From: RBG-13-66-14 sp964436465
Lineage (GTDB): Bacteria > RBG-13-66-14
Length of the DNA stretch: 20,572 bases
Assembly: GCA_964436465.1 (NCBI GenBank)
Contig: CAYTCV010000032.1
Coordinates: forward strand, 1-20,572
Direction: 5' to 3'
The notes below the pieces were generated by a model. It was given only the letters and a program-made list of their open reading frames with translations, ran no database searches and was not told where the DNA came from. The first letter of the stretch is position 1. Each line of letters opens with the position of its first letter. Both the position numbers and the translations under genes were made by a program. This document shows, in pieces, positions 19,044-20,572 of this stretch.

Positions 19044-20398
19044 CACAGCACCTCCCCTAAAGCGGCGACCAGGCCGTCAATTTCCGCCTTCGTCCGGCGG
19101 TCGGTGACGGCGACCAGAAGCCCGTCGGCGTATTCCTCGTAGAAGCGTCCCAGGGGCAGCCCCGGCACGAACCCCTTCCCCGGCAGCTCGGCGAAGGCCC
19201 GCTCGGCCTTGCCCGGCGGCAGCTTCAGGCCGAACTCGTTGAAATATCTACCCTTGGGAAACAGCGGCTCCACCCCGGGGAGCTTCGTCAGCTCCCGCTC
19301 GGCGTAGTGGGCCTTCTGGAGGTTCAGCTCGGCCAGCTCGGTGATGCCCGCGGGGCCGAGGGCGTTGAGCGAAATGTTCGCCGCCAGCGCCACCAGCGCG
19401 TTGTTGGTGCAGATGTTGCTCGTGGCCTTCTCCCGGCGGATGTGCTGCTCGCGGGTCTGCAGGGTCAGGGCGTAGCAGACCTTCCCGTCCAGGTCCACGG
19501 TCTGGCCGACGATGCGGCCGGGCATCTTGCGGATTAGCTTGTCCGTGGCGGCAAAGAAACCGACGTAGGGGCCGCCGCACGAAAGCGTCGCCGCGACGGG
19601 CTGGGCGTCGCCCACCGCCGCGTCGGCGCCGCACTCCCCCGGCGTTTTCAACAGCGCCAGCGGCAGGGGGCTCGAGACCGCCACCGCCAGCGCCTTGCTC
19701 TTCTCGTGCACCAGGGAGAAGGCCGCCGTCCAGTCCTCGACCAGGCCGAAGAAGTTGGGGCTGCCGATGATGACGGCCGCCACGTCCCCGTCCAGCTTCG
19801 CCGCCAGGTCCGCCAGGTCCGTCAGCCCCTCCGCGGTCAGGCCGATTTCCTCGCACCGGCCGCAGGTGCCGTCGGAGCAGGAGAGGTCTTCGAGGTACGT
19901 GGCCACGACCCGGCGGTAAAAGGGGTGCAGCGTGCGCGAGACCAGGACGCGCCCGGCCTTCTTCATGTTCCGCACGGCCAGCGCCGCCGCCTCGCCCGCC
20001 GCCGACGCCCCGTCGTAAACGCTGGCGTTGGCCACCGGCAGCCCGGTGAGCCGGGAAATAGCCGACTGGAACTCGTAGATGGTGGTCAGCGTGCCCTGGC
20101 TGATTTCGGGCTGGTAGGGGGTGTAGGCGGTCTGGAACTCGGTGCGGCCGGTCAGGTACGGCACGATGGCCGGTATGTGGGAGTCGTAGGCGCCGGCGCC
20201 CAGGAACGAGACGTGGGCCGGGACCTTCACCGCGTCGAGACGAGTGAGAAGCTCCGGTTCGCTCAAGGGCTGCGGCAGCTCGATGGGCGGGTCCTCCAGC
20301 TCGTCCGGCAGGTCGGCGAAGAGGTCCTCCACCCCCTTTACCCCGATGCGGTCGAGCATGGCCCGCCGCTCCTCGGGCGTGTGGGACAGGTAGTCCAT
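19043..20398 (-). CDS. gcvPA: GcvPA, glycine dehydrogenase (decarboxylating) subunit 1
   Basis: A 451-residue subunit that pairs with GcvPB to form the P-protein. It lacks the PLP lysine but keeps the fold. Seen: MDYLSHTPEERRAMLDRIGV (1-20), FLGAGAYDSHIPAIVPYL (65-82), TAYTPYQPEISQGTLTTIYEFQSAI (90-114), VANASVYDGASAAGEAA (122-138), GSPNFFG (212-218), SCGGPYVGFFAA (273-284) and TREQHIRREKATSNICTNNAL (315-335), all family hallmarks. Residues 174-182 form an unusual cysteine cluster, CSDGTCGRC, in the segment between the TYLEDL helix and the next strand. The ATG at 20398 is preceded by AGAGGGGG. Its own promoter, TGG-TATAAT, and a terminator further upstream make gcvPA-gcvPB a separate bicistronic unit. 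The short leader leaves no room for a glycine riboswitch. Confidence 0.97.
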   Translation of the reverse strand: MDYLSHTPEERRAMLDRIGVKGVEDLFADLPDELEDPPIELPQPLSEPELLTRLDAVKVPAHVSFLGAGAYDSHIPAIVPYLTGRTEFQTAYTPYQPEISQGTLTTIYEFQSAISRLTGLPVANASVYDGASAAGEAAALAVRNMKKAGRVLVSRTLHPFYRRVVATYLEDLSCSDGTCGRCEEIGLTAEGLTDLADLAAKLDGDVAAVIIGSPNFFGLVEDWTAAFSLVHEKSKALAVAVSSPLPLALLKTPGECGADAAVGDAQPVAATLSCGGPYVGFFAATDKLIRKMPGRIVGQTVDLDGKVCYALTLQTREQHIRREKATSNICTNNALVALAANISLNALGPAGITELAELNLQKAHYAERELTKLPGVEPLFPKGRYFNEFGLKLPPGKAERAFAELPGKGFVPGLPLGRFYEEYADGLLVAVTDRRTKAEIDGLVAALGEVL

Positions 20399-20442
20399 GG
20401 CCCCCTCTGGATGCGTGGGTTGAGTGGATTGCGTGGAGACAG

Positions 20443-20451
20443 ATTATACCA
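20443..20451 (-). promoter_or_regulatory. Extended -10 promoter for gcvPA-gcvPB
   Basis: On the minus strand this reads TGG-TATAAT, a perfect -10 with a TGn extension. The bases 16-18 nt upstream (GGAGTT and neighbours) are a poor -35. Transcription should start near 20436, giving a leader of about 38 nt. Confidence 0.65.
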
Positions 20452-20520
20452 GCGGGAGGGGTGAAAACTCCACCGTCGTTTCGGGTACCCGACGGGCGTT
20501 CGAGGAACCGCGGGCGGTAT

Positions 20521-20552
20521 AAAAAAGGGGGCCGTTTTCGGACCCCCTTGTT
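20521..20552 (-). terminator. Intrinsic terminator for a minus-strand gene beyond the right edge
   Basis: Read on the minus strand, GGGGGTCCG pairs with CGGCCCCC across a 4-nt loop (AAAA), leaving one unpaired T, and is followed by TTTTTTATACC. It therefore stops leftward transcription entering the window. An upstream minus-strand gene, of which only a few codons could lie in 20551-20572 (a TAA at 20551-20553 or a TGA at 20555-20557 would fit), is implied but cannot be identified. Confidence 0.8.
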
Positions 20553-20572
20553 ATTCATGTGGCAGCGGCACG

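Noticed and set aside
20399..20520. A glycine riboswitch before gcvPA
   Set aside because: The leader from the predicted transcript start is only about 38 nt, and a terminator lies just upstream, so no aptamer fits.
1..20572. tRNA, rRNA, insertion sequences, prophage or a defence island
   Set aside because: I found no cloverleaf with a GTTCRA arm, no conserved rRNA segments, no transposase or integrase motifs, and no restriction, toxin or nuclease gene set apart from housekeeping endonuclease V.

Overview
The window is GC-rich DNA from what looks like an uncultivated, free-living Gram-negative bacterium. An outer-membrane beta-barrel protein, a type IV pilin-like protein and several signal-peptide proteins imply a double membrane. 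The many hairpin-type intergenic repeats and the run of unrecognised secreted proteins recall candidate-phylum genomes; Coatesbacteria-like is my guess, with low confidence and no search behind it. There is no transposase, phage, tRNA, rRNA or CRISPR signal. The region reads as core chromosome.

Layout. 1-225: repeat-rich intergenic DNA. 226-2300: two minus-strand exported proteins, a DUF4015-type putative glycoside hydrolase and a small beta-barrel protein. 2489-3381: a plus-strand pair, a PPC/DUF296 protein and a type IV pilin-like protein. 3382-3789: a convergent gap packed with hairpin repeats. 3790-4764: a membrane protein with a repetitive Gly/Asp/Asn/Arg/Ser tail. 4851-9645: a tight minus-strand operon purH-purD-purE-hslU, joining three purine biosynthesis steps to the ATPase of the HslUV protease; hslV is not in the window. 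9841-10203: a small membrane protein, divergent from a plus-strand pair (unknown secreted protein, then nadA, 10385-12149).

12150-12519: a second repeat-bearing gap, followed by a secreted Ig-like protein (12520-13485) and a third, convergent repeat gap. 13666-16079: minus-strand operon of a DUF362-ferredoxin protein, endonuclease V (nfi) and rsmD, with 9-nt and ATGA junctions. 16100-17519: two plus-strand proteins of unknown function, the first starting only 20 nt from the divergent DUF362 gene. A bidirectional terminator separates these from gcvPB/gcvPA (17565-20398), the two-subunit glycine decarboxylase of the glycine cleavage system.

Metabolically the window covers late purine synthesis (purD, purE, purH), NAD synthesis (nadA), one-carbon/glycine metabolism (gcvPA/gcvPB), inosine-directed DNA repair (nfi) and 16S rRNA methylation (rsmD). 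The glycine system makes methylene-THF, which can feed the formyl-THF used by PurH.

The most notable non-coding signal is a family of at least nine 'GTAGGGGC' hairpins whose stem arms differ in sequence but stay self-complementary. They are interspersed with a second 'CCCTCACCC/CTCTCCC' hairpin family, and all lie beyond gene 3' ends. I also see a recurrent promoter style (TGG directly before a -10 box, no clear -35). I did not find a convincing new multi-gene system.
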